A stretch of 64,000 nucleotides of DNA from Streptomyces puniciscabiei (GCF_006715785.1 NZ_VFNX01000001.1:6428001-6492000), one strand, 5' to 3'. Positions 53,978-63,495 are shown, counted from the stretch's first letter. Notes: a model not told the origin generated them from the letters alone. Translations and numbers: made by a program.

Positions 53978-54391
53978 ATGGCGCAGAACCAGGGACTCGG
54001 CTGGCTCCTGGACGATCTGACCGAGCGAGTGGACGACGTGCGGCACGCGCTGGTCCTGTCGACCGACGGGCTGGTCACGGGCGCGAGCACGGGCCTGCGT
54101 CGTGAGGACGCCGAGCATCTGGCCGCGGTGGCTTCCGGGTTGCACAGTCTCGCCAAGGGATCGGGCCGCCACTTCGGCGCCGGCGGGGTACGCCAGACCA
54201 TGGTCGAGTACGACGACGCGGTGCTCTTCGTGACGGCGGCGGGCACCGGCAGCTGTCTGTGTGTGCTCAGCGGAGCGGAGGCGGACATCGGCCAGATCGC
54301 CTACGAGATGACACTGCTCGTCAATCGCGTCGGCGAGCACCTCGGTGTCGACGCCAGACAACCCGAGCGCACTCCCACCGCAGACGCCTGA
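53978..54391 (+). CDS. Second roadblock/LC7 protein (CvnB paralogue)
   Basis: 137 residues from ATG 53978 behind GGGGAGACGGAG. GLGWLLDDLTERVDDVRHAL, VLSTDGLVTGASTGLRREDA, EHLAAVASGLHSLAKGSGRH and FGAGGVRQTMVEYDDAVLFV closely match the CvnB-type gene at 51781, including the identical FGAGGVRQTMVE. It probably arose by local duplication or is an orphan partner for the same GTPase. No cvnA, C or D follows it; the next gene is DUF6397. Confidence 0.92.
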   Translation: MAQNQGLGWLLDDLTERVDDVRHALVLSTDGLVTGASTGLRREDAEHLAAVASGLHSLAKGSGRHFGAGGVRQTMVEYDDAVLFVTAAGTGSCLCVLSGAEADIGQIAYEMTLLVNRVGEHLGVDARQPERTPTADA

Positions 54392-54518
54392 CCTGCGCCT
54401 TCTCCAGGCGGCGTGGAGTTGTCCACAGGGTCACCACGCCATGCCGCGCATTGGCTACGGTGTGTGCACGGCGAGCGCGCAGGGCGTGAGCCAACGACTC
54501 CACGGGGGAGTACGACCC

Positions 54519-55709
54519 ATGTCGGCAAGCACCTTCGGCCCGCCCCGGCCCACCACCTGTAGTCCGAGCCATGCCGCTCGGGAACTGGGGCTCAAACGAG
54601 GCGAGTTCGACCTCGCCGTGCACCTCGGCCACATCCGGACCCTGCCCGACGAGGGCGGCGGAGGAGGCCGCAGGGTGGAGCGCGCGGAGATCGACCGCCT
54701 TCGCGCACGGGAGGGCGGTCCGGACACCCTCCGTGAGCGCGTGCGGGTGGTCGGCACCACCGAGGGCGCCGCGCTCATGGAGATCTCGGCCGGACGGTTC
54801 ACCCGTCTCGCCCGCCTGGGCCTGGTGGTGCCGGCGAAGTGGTACCTGAACCGGTACCGAGCCGTCGTCTGGCTGTATCTGGCCGAGGACCTGTGCAACT
54901 TCACCGCGGACACCAAGAACGCCCACCTGCTCAAGGGGCGTACGCCCGAGAACCTGCGGGGACAGCTGGAGGCCGGGGTGGACCTGCGCGCCCGCAACTG
55001 GCGGGGACGCCATCTCGGGTTCCTGATGCGGCAAGCAGAGGAGCCATGGGCTCGGGCCGGCGACGTGGCAGCGTTCCTCCCGCCCGTCGAGATCGCCGAT
55101 GTCGTCAAGGATCCGTACGAGCGTGCCCATCTGCATCGGTTCCGGCCCGCGCCACCCGGACAGGGCACTCCGGGATCCCCTGCGGCGCACCTCGCCGAGC
55201 GGATCGCGATCGCGCAGGACGCGGATGAGATCGAGTGGTTCCGCAGCGAACTGGCCCAGGTGCTCGAGGAGGCCCGCGCCTTCTCACGGGCCCCGCGCCC
55301 GGCCGCCCGCCGCGCCGCACCGGCCGAGCGAGCTGTCGCACGGCCCATCCCACCCATGGCCCGCACGGTCACAAGGCCCCCCGAGCCCGCGGTGCCGACG
55401 TCGTCGGAGCCCGGGACGGAGCCGGCCGTGGCCCGGGCGGCCGAGCCGCTGCCAGGACCGCCCGGACGGGAGAGCGGGCGGGCGACGCCGGCGTCCGGGC
55501 CCGGTGGCGGACCGCCACCGGGGCTGCCCGAGCCGACGGACGCGCCCGTGGTCCGAGCGTTCGAGTGGCACGGCACACCGGTGATGCGCGCGGCCGCGCC
55601 GTCGTCGGCCCACCGCGGACACCGCAGCGCCGAGCAGTGCCCGAGCCGGACCAAGCGAGGCCTGCGCGCCTGGCTGCGGGGGAGAAGGCCGCGGCCCGCG
55701 CGGGTCTGA
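54519..55709 (+). CDS. DUF6397 family protein
   Basis: 396 residues from ATG 54519. An N-terminal MerR/helix-turn-helix-like part (SHAARELGLKRGEFDLAVHL, GHIRTLPDEGGGG) and a second region (EISAGRFTRLARLGLVVPAK, WYLNRYRAVVWLYLAEDLCN, FLMRQAEEPWARAGDVAAFL, EWFRSELAQVLEEARAFSR), then ~140 disordered Pro/Ala/Arg residues. This is the DUF6397 arrangement, found in Streptomyces. The helical start suggests DNA binding, but the function is unknown. A longer frame upstream to 54345 lacks support. Confidence 0.75.
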   Translation: MSASTFGPPRPTTCSPSHAARELGLKRGEFDLAVHLGHIRTLPDEGGGGGRRVERAEIDRLRAREGGPDTLRERVRVVGTTEGAALMEISAGRFTRLARLGLVVPAKWYLNRYRAVVWLYLAEDLCNFTADTKNAHLLKGRTPENLRGQLEAGVDLRARNWRGRHLGFLMRQAEEPWARAGDVAAFLPPVEIADVVKDPYERAHLHRFRPAPPGQGTPGSPAAHLAERIAIAQDADEIEWFRSELAQVLEEARAFSRAPRPAARRAAPAERAVARPIPPMARTVTRPPEPAVPTSSEPGTEPAVARAAEPLPGPPGRESGRATPASGPGGGPPPGLPEPTDAPVVRAFEWHGTPVMRAAAPSSAHRGHRSAEQCPSRTKRGLRAWLRGRRPRPARV

Positions 55710-55739
55710 ACTCGCTGGCGCAGGCCGGCCGTCGGCTCG

Positions 55740-56609
55740 CTACAGGGACCTGAAGAGTCCCTCCTGGACGACCGAGACGAGCAGACGCCCCTGCAGGTCG
55801 TAGATGCGACCGCGGGCCAGCCCCCGGCCACCGGTGGCGATCGGCGACTCCTGGTCGTACAGGAACCACTCGTCCGCGCGGAAGGGCCGGTGGAACCACA
55901 TGGCGTGATCCAGCGAGGCAAGGTCGAAGTTCCGTGGGCCCCACAGCGGTTCGACCGGGATGCGGACCGCGTCCAGGAGGGTCATGTCACTGGCGTAGGT
56001 CAGCGCGCAGGTGTGCACCAGCGGGTCGTCGCCGAGCGGTCCGACCGCGCGCATCCACACGGCACTGCGCGGCTCGGCCCCCTGGATCTCCTCGGCGTTC
56101 CAGCGCAGCCGGTCGACATAGCGGATGTCGAAGGGCTGACGGCGCGCCATCCGCTCCAGCTGCTCGGGCAGCGCGCCGAGGTGCTTGCGGATCTCCTCGG
56201 TGACCGTCGGCAGCGACTCCGGGTGCGGCACCTCACGGGCCGGCGGCAGCTGGTGCTCGAACGGTCCTTCCTCGGGCTTGTGAAAGGAGGCGGTCAGATT
56301 GAAGATCGTGCGGCCCTGCTGCACGGCCGTGACCCGGCGCGTGGTGAACGACCGGCCGTCGCGGACCCGCTCCACCTGGTACACGATGGGCACGCCCGGG
56401 CGGCCCGGGCGAAGGAAGTACGCGTGCAGCGAGTGCACCGGGCGGTCGCCGTCCGTGGTGCGGCCGGCTGCGACCAGTGCCTGGCCCGCCACCTGGCCGC
56501 CGAAGACCCGCTGCAGCGACTCCTGCGGGCTTCGGCCACGGAAGATGTTGACCTCGATCTGCTCCAGGTCGAGGAGGTCGACCAGTCGCTCGGCCGGATT
56601 CGTCGTCAT
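55740..56609 (-). CDS. tesB: Acyl-CoA thioesterase II (TesB)
   Basis: 289 residues from ATG 56609; the longer frame to 56678 is not needed. Double hotdog fold: LEQIEVNIFRGRSPQESLQR, VFGGQVAGQALVAAGRTTDG, VHSLHAYFLRPGRPGVPIVY, TTRRVTAVQQGRTIFNLTAS, SLDHAMWFHRPFRADEWFLY, DQESPIATGGRGLARGRIYD. It hydrolyses medium- and long-chain acyl-CoA to free fatty acid and CoA. Length and catalytic Asp/Gln/Thr regions are normal. Follows the helicase gene on the same strand after a 52-bp gap. Confidence 0.94.
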   Translation of the reverse strand: MTTNPAERLVDLLDLEQIEVNIFRGRSPQESLQRVFGGQVAGQALVAAGRTTDGDRPVHSLHAYFLRPGRPGVPIVYQVERVRDGRSFTTRRVTAVQQGRTIFNLTASFHKPEEGPFEHQLPPAREVPHPESLPTVTEEIRKHLGALPEQLERMARRQPFDIRYVDRLRWNAEEIQGAEPRSAVWMRAVGPLGDDPLVHTCALTYASDMTLLDAVRIPVEPLWGPRNFDLASLDHAMWFHRPFRADEWFLYDQESPIATGGRGLARGRIYDLQGRLLVSVVQEGLFRSL

Positions 56610-56661
56610 CGGTGGGATTCTCCTGGGGTCACAACTGATCACACAACTGGTCGTCAAGGGT

Positions 56662-59175
56662 TCACAGTTGACCGACATCGGTGACGCGGACGACCGCTCG
56701 GCCCTCGGCGTCCGAGGCGGCGAGATCGATCTCGGCGCTGATGCCCCAGTCGTGGTCGCCGTTCGGGTCGTCGAAGATCTGGCGGACGCGCCAGAGGCCG
56801 TTCTCCGGCTCCTCGTTGATGACCAGCAGCTTGGGACCGCGGGCGTCAGGACCGGTGCCGAGGTCGTCGTACTCGTCCCAGTACTTGTCCATCGCCTCGC
56901 CCCAGGCGTCGGCGTCCCAGCCGGACTCGGCGTCCATCTCGCCGAGCTCCTCGACCTGGTCGAGGGCGGCCAGCTCCACGCGGCGGAACATGGCGTTGCG
57001 GACCAGGACCCGGAAGGCGCGCGCGTTGGCGGTGACCGGCTTGACCTCGTCGGCCTTCTCCTGGGCCTCCTCGGCGGTCATCTCCTCCGGGTTCGCCAGC
57101 TGCTCCCACTCGTCCAGCAGGCTGGAGTCCACCTGCCGCACCATCTCGCCCAGCCACTCGATCAGGTCCTGCAGGTCCTCGGACTTCAGGTCGTCCGGGA
57201 TGGTGTGGTCGAGGGTCTTGTAGGCGCTGGCGAGGTAGCGCAGCACGATGCCCTCGGTACGGGCCAGCTCGTAGAAGGACACCAACTCCGTGAAGGACAG
57301 GGCCCGTTCGTACATGTCGCGGATCACCGACTTCGGCGACAGCGGATGGTCGCCGACCCACGGGTGGCTCTTGCGGTAGGTGTTGTACGCGTGGAAGAGC
57401 AGCTCCTCCAGCGGCTTCGGGTACGTGATGTCCTGGAGGCGTTCCATGCGCTCCTCGTACTCCACGCCGTCAGCCTTCATGGCGGCGACGGCCTCGCCGC
57501 GCGCCTTGTTCTGCTGGGCGACGAGGATCTGTCGCGGGTCGTCCAGGGTGGACTCGACGACGGAGACCATGTCGAGGGCGTAGGAGGGCGATTCGGGGTC
57601 GAGGAGCTCGAACGCGGCGAGGGCGAATGTGGACAGCGGCTGGTTGAGCGCGAAGTCCTGCTGCAGGTCGACCGTGAGCCGGACGATACGGCCCTCGGCG
57701 TCGGGCTTGTCGAGCTTCTCCACGATTCCGCCGTCGAGCAGCGACCGGTAGATCGCGATCGCCCGGCGGATGTGCCGGAGCTGCTGCCTGCGCGGCTCGT
57801 GGTTGTCCTCCAGGAGGTGGCGCATCGCCTCGAACGCGTTGCCCGGGCGGGCGATCACCGACAGCAGCATCGTGTGCGTCACCCGGAAACGCGAGGTCAG
57901 AGGCTCCGGTTCCGATTCGATCAGCTTCTGGAAGGTGTTCTCCGTCCAGCCGACAAAGCCCTCCGGCGCCTTCTTGCGCACCACCTTGCGCCGCTTCTTG
58001 GGGTCGTCGCCCGCCTTCGCCAGCGCCTTCTCGTTCTCGATGACGTGCTCCGGCGCCTGTGCCACGACGAGCCCCGCCGTGTCGAAACCGGCTCGGCCGG
58101 CCCGACCCGCGATCTGGTGGAACTCCCGCGCCCGCAGGGTGCGCACCCGGCTGCCGTCGTACTTCGTGAGAGCCGTGAACAACACCGTGCGGATGGGCAC
58201 GTTGACGCCCACACCGAGCGTGTCCGTGCCGCAGATGACCTTCAGAAGGCCCGCCTGGGCGAGCTTCTCCACCAGGCGCCGGTACTTGGGCAGCATGCCC
58301 GCGTGGTGGACGCCGATGCCGTGCCGGACGTAACGGGAGAGGTTGCGGCCGAACTTGGTGGTGAAGCGGAAGTTGCCGATCAGCTCGGCGATCTGGTCCT
58401 TCTCCTCGCGCGAGCACATGTTGATGCTCATCAGCGCCTGGGCCCGCTCCACGGCCTGCGCCTGCGTGAAGTGCACGATGTACACCGGAGCCTGCTTGGA
58501 CTGCAGCAGGTCGGTGAGCGTCTCGGTGAGCGGAGTGAGCTTGTACTCGTAGGAGAGCGGCACCGGGCGGGTCGCCGAGCGGACCACCGACGTGGGGCGG
58601 CCGGTGCGACGGGTGAGGTCCTTCTCGAAAAAGGAAACATCGCCCAAAGTGGCCGACATCAGGATGAACTGCGCCTGGGGGAGTTCCAGCAACGGGATCT
58701 GCCAGGCCCAGCCACGGTCGCCCTCCGCGTAGAAGTGGAACTCGTCCATGACGACCTGGCCCACGTCCGCGTCCTTGCCGTCGCGCAGCGCGATCGACGC
58801 CAGCACCTCGGCGGTGCAGCAGATCACGGGCGCGTCGGCGTTCACGGAGGCGTCGCCGGTGAGCATGCCGACGTTCTCGGTGCCGAACAGCTTGCACAGC
58901 TCGAAGAACTTCTCCGACACCAGCGCCTTGATCGGGGCCGTGTAGAAGGTGACCTCGTCCCGGGCCAGCGCGGCGAAGTGCGCTCCCGCGGCGATCATGC
59001 TCTTGCCGGAGCCGGTGGGCGTCGAGACGATCACGTTCGCCCCGGAGACCACCTCGATCAGCGCCTCCTCCTGATGGGGGTAGAGGGTGAGGCCGCGCTC
59101 CTGCGCCCACGACTCGAAGGCTTCGTACAGGGCGTCGGGGTCGGCGGTCGGCGGCAGCTGATCGATGAGGGTCAC
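56662..59175 (-). CDS. DEAD/DEAH-box helicase with DUF3516 C-terminus
   Basis: 837 residues from GTG 59175. Helicase core: VIVSTPTGSGKSMIAAGAHF (Walker A about 51-62), TFYTAPIKALVSEKFFELC, VVMDEFHFYAEGDRGWAWQI (DEFH, about 143), FILMSATLGDVSFFEKDL, VICGTDTLGVGVNVPIRTVL, EFHQIAGRAGRAGFDTAG (motif VI). Like Ski2/Mtr4 helicases in core order; the second half is the actinobacterial DUF3516 region (TLDHTIPDDLKSEDLQDLIE). Probably acts in RNA processing or decay; unproven. Confidence 0.92.
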   Translation of the reverse strand: MTLIDQLPPTADPDALYEAFESWAQERGLTLYPHQEEALIEVVSGANVIVSTPTGSGKSMIAAGAHFAALARDEVTFYTAPIKALVSEKFFELCKLFGTENVGMLTGDASVNADAPVICCTAEVLASIALRDGKDADVGQVVMDEFHFYAEGDRGWAWQIPLLELPQAQFILMSATLGDVSFFEKDLTRRTGRPTSVVRSATRPVPLSYEYKLTPLTETLTDLLQSKQAPVYIVHFTQAQAVERAQALMSINMCSREEKDQIAELIGNFRFTTKFGRNLSRYVRHGIGVHHAGMLPKYRRLVEKLAQAGLLKVICGTDTLGVGVNVPIRTVLFTALTKYDGSRVRTLRAREFHQIAGRAGRAGFDTAGLVVAQAPEHVIENEKALAKAGDDPKKRRKVVRKKAPEGFVGWTENTFQKLIESEPEPLTSRFRVTHTMLLSVIARPGNAFEAMRHLLEDNHEPRRQQLRHIRRAIAIYRSLLDGGIVEKLDKPDAEGRIVRLTVDLQQDFALNQPLSTFALAAFELLDPESPSYALDMVSVVESTLDDPRQILVAQQNKARGEAVAAMKADGVEYEERMERLQDITYPKPLEELLFHAYNTYRKSHPWVGDHPLSPKSVIRDMYERALSFTELVSFYELARTEGIVLRYLASAYKTLDHTIPDDLKSEDLQDLIEWLGEMVRQVDSSLLDEWEQLANPEEMTAEEAQEKADEVKPVTANARAFRVLVRNAMFRRVELAALDQVEELGEMDAESGWDADAWGEAMDKYWDEYDDLGTGPDARGPKLLVINEEPENGLWRVRQIFDDPNGDHDWGISAEIDLAASDAEGRAVVRVTDVGQL

Positions 59176-59320
59176 GCCCCCATCTTGCCCGGCCTTGCCC
59201 CCGAGAGGGGAATCGGCTGCGGGCAGGAAGATCATGACCGCTACTCTGTGTCGCCGACAGGATGTCAGCGCACCAGGTCAACTGGACAGCGGTACACGAG
59301 GAATGGGGCGGGAAGCGGCC

Positions 59321-60115
59321 ATGATGGGACCAGCACACTCACTGTCGGGGGCCGCGGCCTGGCTCGGCGTCGGGGCGGCAGCCGCCGCGGCAGGTCACCC
59401 GATGCCCTGGCCGGTACTCCTGTGCGGCGCCCTGATCTGCGCCGGTGCCGCGCTCGCCCCCGATCTGGACCACAAGGCGGCCACGATCTCGCGCGCCTTC
59501 GGGCCGATCTCGCGCTGGATCTGCGAGATCGTGGACAAGCTGTCGTACGCCGTCTACAAGGCGACCCGGATGAAGGGCGACCCGCGCCGCTCCGGTGGGC
59601 ACCGTACGCTCACGCACACCTGGCTGTGGGCGGTCCTGATCGGTGCCGGCTGCTCGGGAGCGGCGATCGCGGGGGGCCGCTGGGCCGTGCTCGCGATCCT
59701 GTTCGTGCACATGGTGCTGGCGATCGAGGGACTGTTGTGGCGGGCGGCACGCGGCTCCAGCAGCGATGTCCTGGTCTGGCTGCTGGCGGCGACCACCGCC
59801 TGGATCCTCGCGGGCGTCCTGGACAAGCCGGGCAACGGCTCCGACTGGCTGTTCACGGCACCGGGCCAGCAGTACCTGTGGCTGGGGCTGCCGATCGTGC
59901 TCGGCGCTCTGGTGCACGACATCGGGGACGCGCTGACGGTGTCCGGCTGCCCGATCCTGTGGCCGATCCCCGTGGGCCGCAAGCGCTGGTACCCCCTGGG
60001 TCCGCCCAAGGTGATGCGGTTCCGCGCCGGAAGCTGGGTGGAGCTGAAGGTGCTGATGCCCGTGTTCATGCTGCTCGGCGGCGTGGGCTGCGCGGCGGCC
60101 CTCAACGTCATCTGA
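59321..60115 (+). CDS. Membrane-bound metal-dependent hydrolase (DUF457/YdjM-like)
   Basis: 264 residues from ATG 59321 (a second ATG follows at once); the longer frame to 59165 overlaps the helicase start and is not needed. MMGPAHSLSGAAAWLGVGAA, PDLDHKAATISRAFGPISRW (D-x-D-H), GHRTLTHTWLWAVLIGAGCS (H-R-x-x-T-H) and ALVHDIGDALTVSGCPILWP place conserved His/Asp in a YdjM/YfhO-like four-to-six-TM protein. Members are thought to be metal-dependent membrane hydrolases. Divergent from the helicase; convergent with the L31 gene 14 bp away. Confidence 0.85.
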   Translation: MMGPAHSLSGAAAWLGVGAAAAAAGHPMPWPVLLCGALICAGAALAPDLDHKAATISRAFGPISRWICEIVDKLSYAVYKATRMKGDPRRSGGHRTLTHTWLWAVLIGAGCSGAAIAGGRWAVLAILFVHMVLAIEGLLWRAARGSSSDVLVWLLAATTAWILAGVLDKPGNGSDWLFTAPGQQYLWLGLPIVLGALVHDIGDALTVSGCPILWPIPVGRKRWYPLGPPKVMRFRAGSWVELKVLMPVFMLLGGVGCAAALNVI

Positions 60116-60129
60116 GGTACCCCGCGGGC

Positions 60130-60393
60130 TCAGGTCGCTTCGCCGGCCCCCGCCTCGCCGTACCGGCGCTCGAAGCGGGCGATGCGGCCCTCGGTGTCGA
60201 CCGTGCGGGCCTTGCCCGTGTAGAAGGGGTGGCTCTCCGAGGAGATCTCCACGTCGATCACCGGATAGGTCCGGCCGTCGTCCCACTCGATGGTCTGCTC
60301 GCTCCGCGCGGTGGAGCGGGTCAGAAACGCGTAGCCGGCGGCGCGGTCGCGGAACACCACGGGGTGGTAGTCGGGGTGCTTGTCCTGCTGCAT
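60130..60393 (-). CDS. rpmE2: 50S ribosomal protein L31 type B
   Basis: 87 residues. [58 protein letters not shown] and [15 protein letters not shown] identify L31; the CxxC zinc-ribbon of the A type is missing, so this is the zinc-independent B form used when zinc is scarce. Such genes are normally controlled by Zur; no Zur box was recognised by eye in the 60 bp upstream. Length and ends are normal. Confidence 0.95.
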   Translation of the reverse strand: MQQDKHPDYHPVVFRDRAAGYAFLTRSTARSEQTIEWDDGRTYPVIDVEISSESHPFYTGKARTVDTEGRIARFERRYGEAGAGEAT

Positions 60394-60453
60394 GGCGGCT
60401 CCTCGGGCGGGGCGGTCGGGCAGGGCGTGGGCGGGCCCGCCGGGGACGGCGGG

Positions 60454-60921
60454 TCAGCCGGGCAGGGAATCCTCGTCGACGATGTGCATTGCGGCCTCCT
60501 CCGCCGAGGCGGCCGCGCCGTCGATGCCGACGTCGGTGGCGACGAGGGCGGCCTCCTCGTCCTCGTGCGCTCCTTCGTCCGGGGCCACCAGCCGGCCGGA
60601 GCGGAGGTTGCCGACCTCGTTGTCGAGGAGTTCCCCGTCGCTGTCGCGGTCACCGATGTCGTCGCCGGCGGGGGCGACGAGGTCGGGCTGCTCCTCGGCC
60701 AGCCGCTGGTCCAGGGTCTCGCCCGCCTGGCGTTCGGCCGCTGTCACCCCGATGTGCTCCACCGCCCAGGGCCGCTCGGGAGGGGACCAGCCACGGTCGA
60801 GCGGGTCGGCGACGCCGTCGAAGTCCAGTGTGTCCTCGACGTCGAGCACCCCCGAGTCCTCCCGGATCTCCGAGGGATCGGGCTGGTAGACGTCGTCCCC
60901 CCAGCCGTCGGCGCTGTCCAC
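60454..60921 (-). CDS. DUF5709 protein
   Basis: 155 residues from GTG 60921, which has GGAGG seven bases upstream; the longer frame to 61095 is without support. Very acidic: DVYQPDPSEIREDSGVLDVE, DTLDFDGVADPLDRGWSPPE, RPWAVEHIGVTAAERQAGET, GRLVAPDEGAHEDEEAALVA, GIDGAAASAEEAAMHIVDED. These strings match the actinobacterial DUF5709 family, with no known function; composition suggests a soluble, partly disordered protein. 60 bp separate its end from the L31 start. Confidence 0.82.
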   Translation of the reverse strand: MDSADGWGDDVYQPDPSEIREDSGVLDVEDTLDFDGVADPLDRGWSPPERPWAVEHIGVTAAERQAGETLDQRLAEEQPDLVAPAGDDIGDRDSDGELLDNEVGNLRSGRLVAPDEGAHEDEEAALVATDVGIDGAAASAEEAAMHIVDEDSLPG

Positions 60922-61126
60922 GAGTACCTCCAGGTGGTGAGGACGGCCATGTGCCGCCGCGAGGGGCGGCGGGCCGCCGGCACGCGTGGCACGAGGACGA
61001 GGGTCACACGCCGTGAAGCGGGTGGTTCCGGGGCGTTCCTCGCGCCTGTGCCGTTTTCCAGACTTCCACCCCTGCTCGGCACCGCGCAACGGCACGGGCG
61101 CGGGTCATTGCCGGCGGTCTCCCACC

Positions 61127-61653
61127 GGCACCGATCACACCCCCTTGCGTGCCCTCGCGCCCTGTCCCGGCTGCCCGAAGTGCCGGGAGGGGCGGCTGTG
61201 TGCCGCTCCGTCGTGATGCGGCGGGGCCGAAGGCCGGCGCTGGCCCTCGTCGGGCGCCCGCCCTCGGCGGCCAGGCCGTCCGGGGGTCCGGCAGCCGTGC
61301 CTGCGGCACCCGGTGGTGCGCAACCGGTCACTGTCGGCAGCGGTGCGGTGATCGCGGGGAGCGGCCTTGCCGGCGGGCACTGCGCCGCGGCACCGATCAC
61401 ACCCCCCTTGCGTGCCCTCGCGCGCCCCGTGGCCCGGCTGCCCGAAGTGCCGGGAGGGGCGGCTGTGTGCCGCTCCGTCGTGATGCGGCGGGGCCGAAGG
61501 CCGGCGCTGGCCCTCGTCGGGCGCCCGCCCTCGGCGGCCAGGCCGTCCGGGGGTCCGGCAGCCGTGCCTGCGGCACCCGGTGGTGCGCAACCGGTCACTG
61601 TCGGCAGCGGTGCGGTGATCGCGGGGAGCGGCCTTGCCGGCGGGCACTGCGCC
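61127..61653. repeat. 265-bp tandem direct duplication
   Basis: Unit 1 runs from 61127 (GGCACCGATCACACCCCC) to about 61388 and unit 2 from 61389 to about 61653. They differ mainly near their start: one extra C after the C-run and about four bases in the CGCGCGCCCCGTGGCCC region shift the offset from 262 to 267 bp; the rest is identical by eye. A short partial third copy (GCCGGCGGGCGCTGCGCCGC) follows near 61660. Both strands are open, but no frame looks like a known protein, so I read it as non-coding DNA between DUF5709 and the ABC genes. Confidence 0.9.
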
Positions 61654-61713
61654 GGCGGTCTTGCCGGCGGGCGCTGCGCCGCGGCATCGGCCGCCCGAGC
61701 GCTCGCCGGCTCC

Positions 61714-63495
61714 TCAGCCGTGCCAGGACCGCCACAGCGCCGCGTAGGCGCCGTTCGCCGCGACCAAGGCGTCATGGCTGCCCAGCTCACTGATGCGGCC
61801 GTCCTCCACGACGGCGATCACGTCGGCGTCATGGGCGGTGTGCAGACGGTGGGCGATGGCGACCACGGTGCGGCCGTCCAGTACCCGGGCCAGCGAGCGT
61901 TCCAGGTGCCGGGCCGCGCGCGGGTCCAGCAGCGAGGTCGCCTCGTCCAGGACCAGCGTGTGCGGATCGGCGAGCACCAGCCGGGCCAGCGCGATCTGCT
62001 GGGCCTGTGCCGGGGTGAGCGCAAGACCGCCGGAGCCGACCTCGGTGTCCAGGCCCTCGTCCAGTGCCCGTGCCCAGCCGTCCGCGTCGACCGCGCCCAG
62101 CGCCGCCCACAGCTCGGTATCCGTGGCGGTGGTGCGGGCCAGCAGGAGGTTGTCGCGCAGGGAGCCGACGAAGACGTGGTGCTCCTGGTTGACCAGGGCG
62201 ACGTGCGACCGGACGCGTTCCGCCGGCATCCGGGACAGCTCGGCGCCGCCCAGGGTGATCCGGCCGTCGCGGGGTGCGTAGATCCCGGCGAGCAGCCTGC
62301 CCAGGGTCGACTTGCCCGCGCCCGAGGGGCCGACCAGGGCCAGGCGGGTGCCCGGGGCGACGTCGAGGGACACCTTGCGCAGCACGTCGACACCCTCGCG
62401 GTAGCCGAAGTGGACCCGGTCGGCCCGCAGGTCCCGCCCGTCCGGTGCCAGCGAGCCGTCCCCGGCGTCCGGCTCGATGTCCCGCACACCGACCAGGCGG
62501 GCCAGCGACACCTGGGCGACCTGCACCTCGTCGTACCAGCGCAGGATCAGGTTCACCGGGTCGACGAGCATCTGCGCGATGAGCGCACCGGTGGTCAGCT
62601 GCCCGACCCCGATCCAGCCGCTCAGGACGAAGGCCCCGCCGACCATGAGGACCGAGCCGAGCACGATGATGTGCACGGCGTTGATGACCGGGAACAGCAC
62701 GGACCGCAGCCACAGCGTGTACCGCTCCCAGGAGGTCCACTCCTTGATCCGCCGCTCCGACAGGGCGACGCGACGGGCACCGAGCCGGTGCGCCTCGATG
62801 GTGTGACCCGCGTCCACCGTCTCGGCGAGCGCGGCGGCCACGGCCGCGTACCCGGCGGCCTCGGAGCGGTAGCCGGAGGGCGCCCGCCTGAAGTACCACC
62901 GGCACCCGGCCACGAGCACCGGCACGGCGAGCAGTACGGCCGCCGCAAGCGGCGGAGCCGTGACGACGAGCCCGCTGAGCAGCAGCAGGGCCCACACGAC
63001 ACCGATCGACAGCTGTGGCACGGCCTCGCGCATCGCGTTGGCCAGGCGGTCGATGTCGGTGGTGATGCGAGAGAGGAGATCGCCCGTCCCTGCCCGTTCC
63101 AGCACGCCCGGCGGCAGGCCGACCGACCTGATGAGGAAGTCCTCGCGCAGGTCGGCCAGCATCCGCTCGCCGAGCATCGCGCCGCGCAGCCGCACCTGCC
63201 GGGTGAACACGGCCTGTACGGCCAGCGCGAGCACGAACAGCCCGGCGGTCAGGCCCAGATGAAGGACCCGAGACCGGTCGGACACCCGCTCGACCAGGCC
63301 GCCGAGCAGGTAGGGACCCACCATGGAGGCGATCACGGCCACCGTGTTGACGCCGATGAGCAGCAGGAACGCCCGGCGGTGCCGACGGAACAGCTCGGTG
63401 ACGTAGACGCGCACGGTCGCGGTCGCGCCGACGGGCAGGGTGGTGGCGGTCGTCGGGGCCGCCGGGTCGTACGCCGGCGGCGCTACGCCGATCAT
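61714..63495 (-). CDS. ABC exporter half-transporter, degenerate-signature subunit
   Basis: 593 residues from ATG 63495, overlapping the partner's stop by 4 bp (ATGA). Six-helix type I exporter domain (FLLLIGVNTVAVIASMVGPY, LRGAMLGERMLADLREDFLI, DLLSRITTDIDRLANAMREA), then the nucleotide-binding domain: RLALVGPSGAGKSTLGRLLA (Walker A near 392), signature region LALTPAQAQQIALARLVLAD, Walker B HTLVLDEATSLLDPRAARHL. The usual L-S-G-G-Q is replaced by L-T-P-A-Q, so this subunit should contribute a degenerate ATP site in a heterodimer with the upstream gene. Substrate unknown (lipid, drug or peptide). Confidence 0.9.
   Translation of the reverse strand: MIGVAPPAYDPAAPTTATTLPVGATATVRVYVTELFRRHRRAFLLLIGVNTVAVIASMVGPYLLGGLVERVSDRSRVLHLGLTAGLFVLALAVQAVFTRQVRLRGAMLGERMLADLREDFLIRSVGLPPGVLERAGTGDLLSRITTDIDRLANAMREAVPQLSIGVVWALLLLSGLVVTAPPLAAAVLLAVPVLVAGCRWYFRRAPSGYRSEAAGYAAVAAALAETVDAGHTIEAHRLGARRVALSERRIKEWTSWERYTLWLRSVLFPVINAVHIIVLGSVLMVGGAFVLSGWIGVGQLTTGALIAQMLVDPVNLILRWYDEVQVAQVSLARLVGVRDIEPDAGDGSLAPDGRDLRADRVHFGYREGVDVLRKVSLDVAPGTRLALVGPSGAGKSTLGRLLAGIYAPRDGRITLGGAELSRMPAERVRSHVALVNQEHHVFVGSLRDNLLLARTTATDTELWAALGAVDADGWARALDEGLDTEVGSGGLALTPAQAQQIALARLVLADPHTLVLDEATSLLDPRAARHLERSLARVLDGRTVVAIAHRLHTAHDADVIAVVEDGRISELGSHDALVAANGAYAALWRSWHG

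Noticed and set aside
61127..61653. CRISPR or short-repeat array
   Set aside because: Only two long, adjacent, nearly identical units without spacers; this is a tandem duplication.
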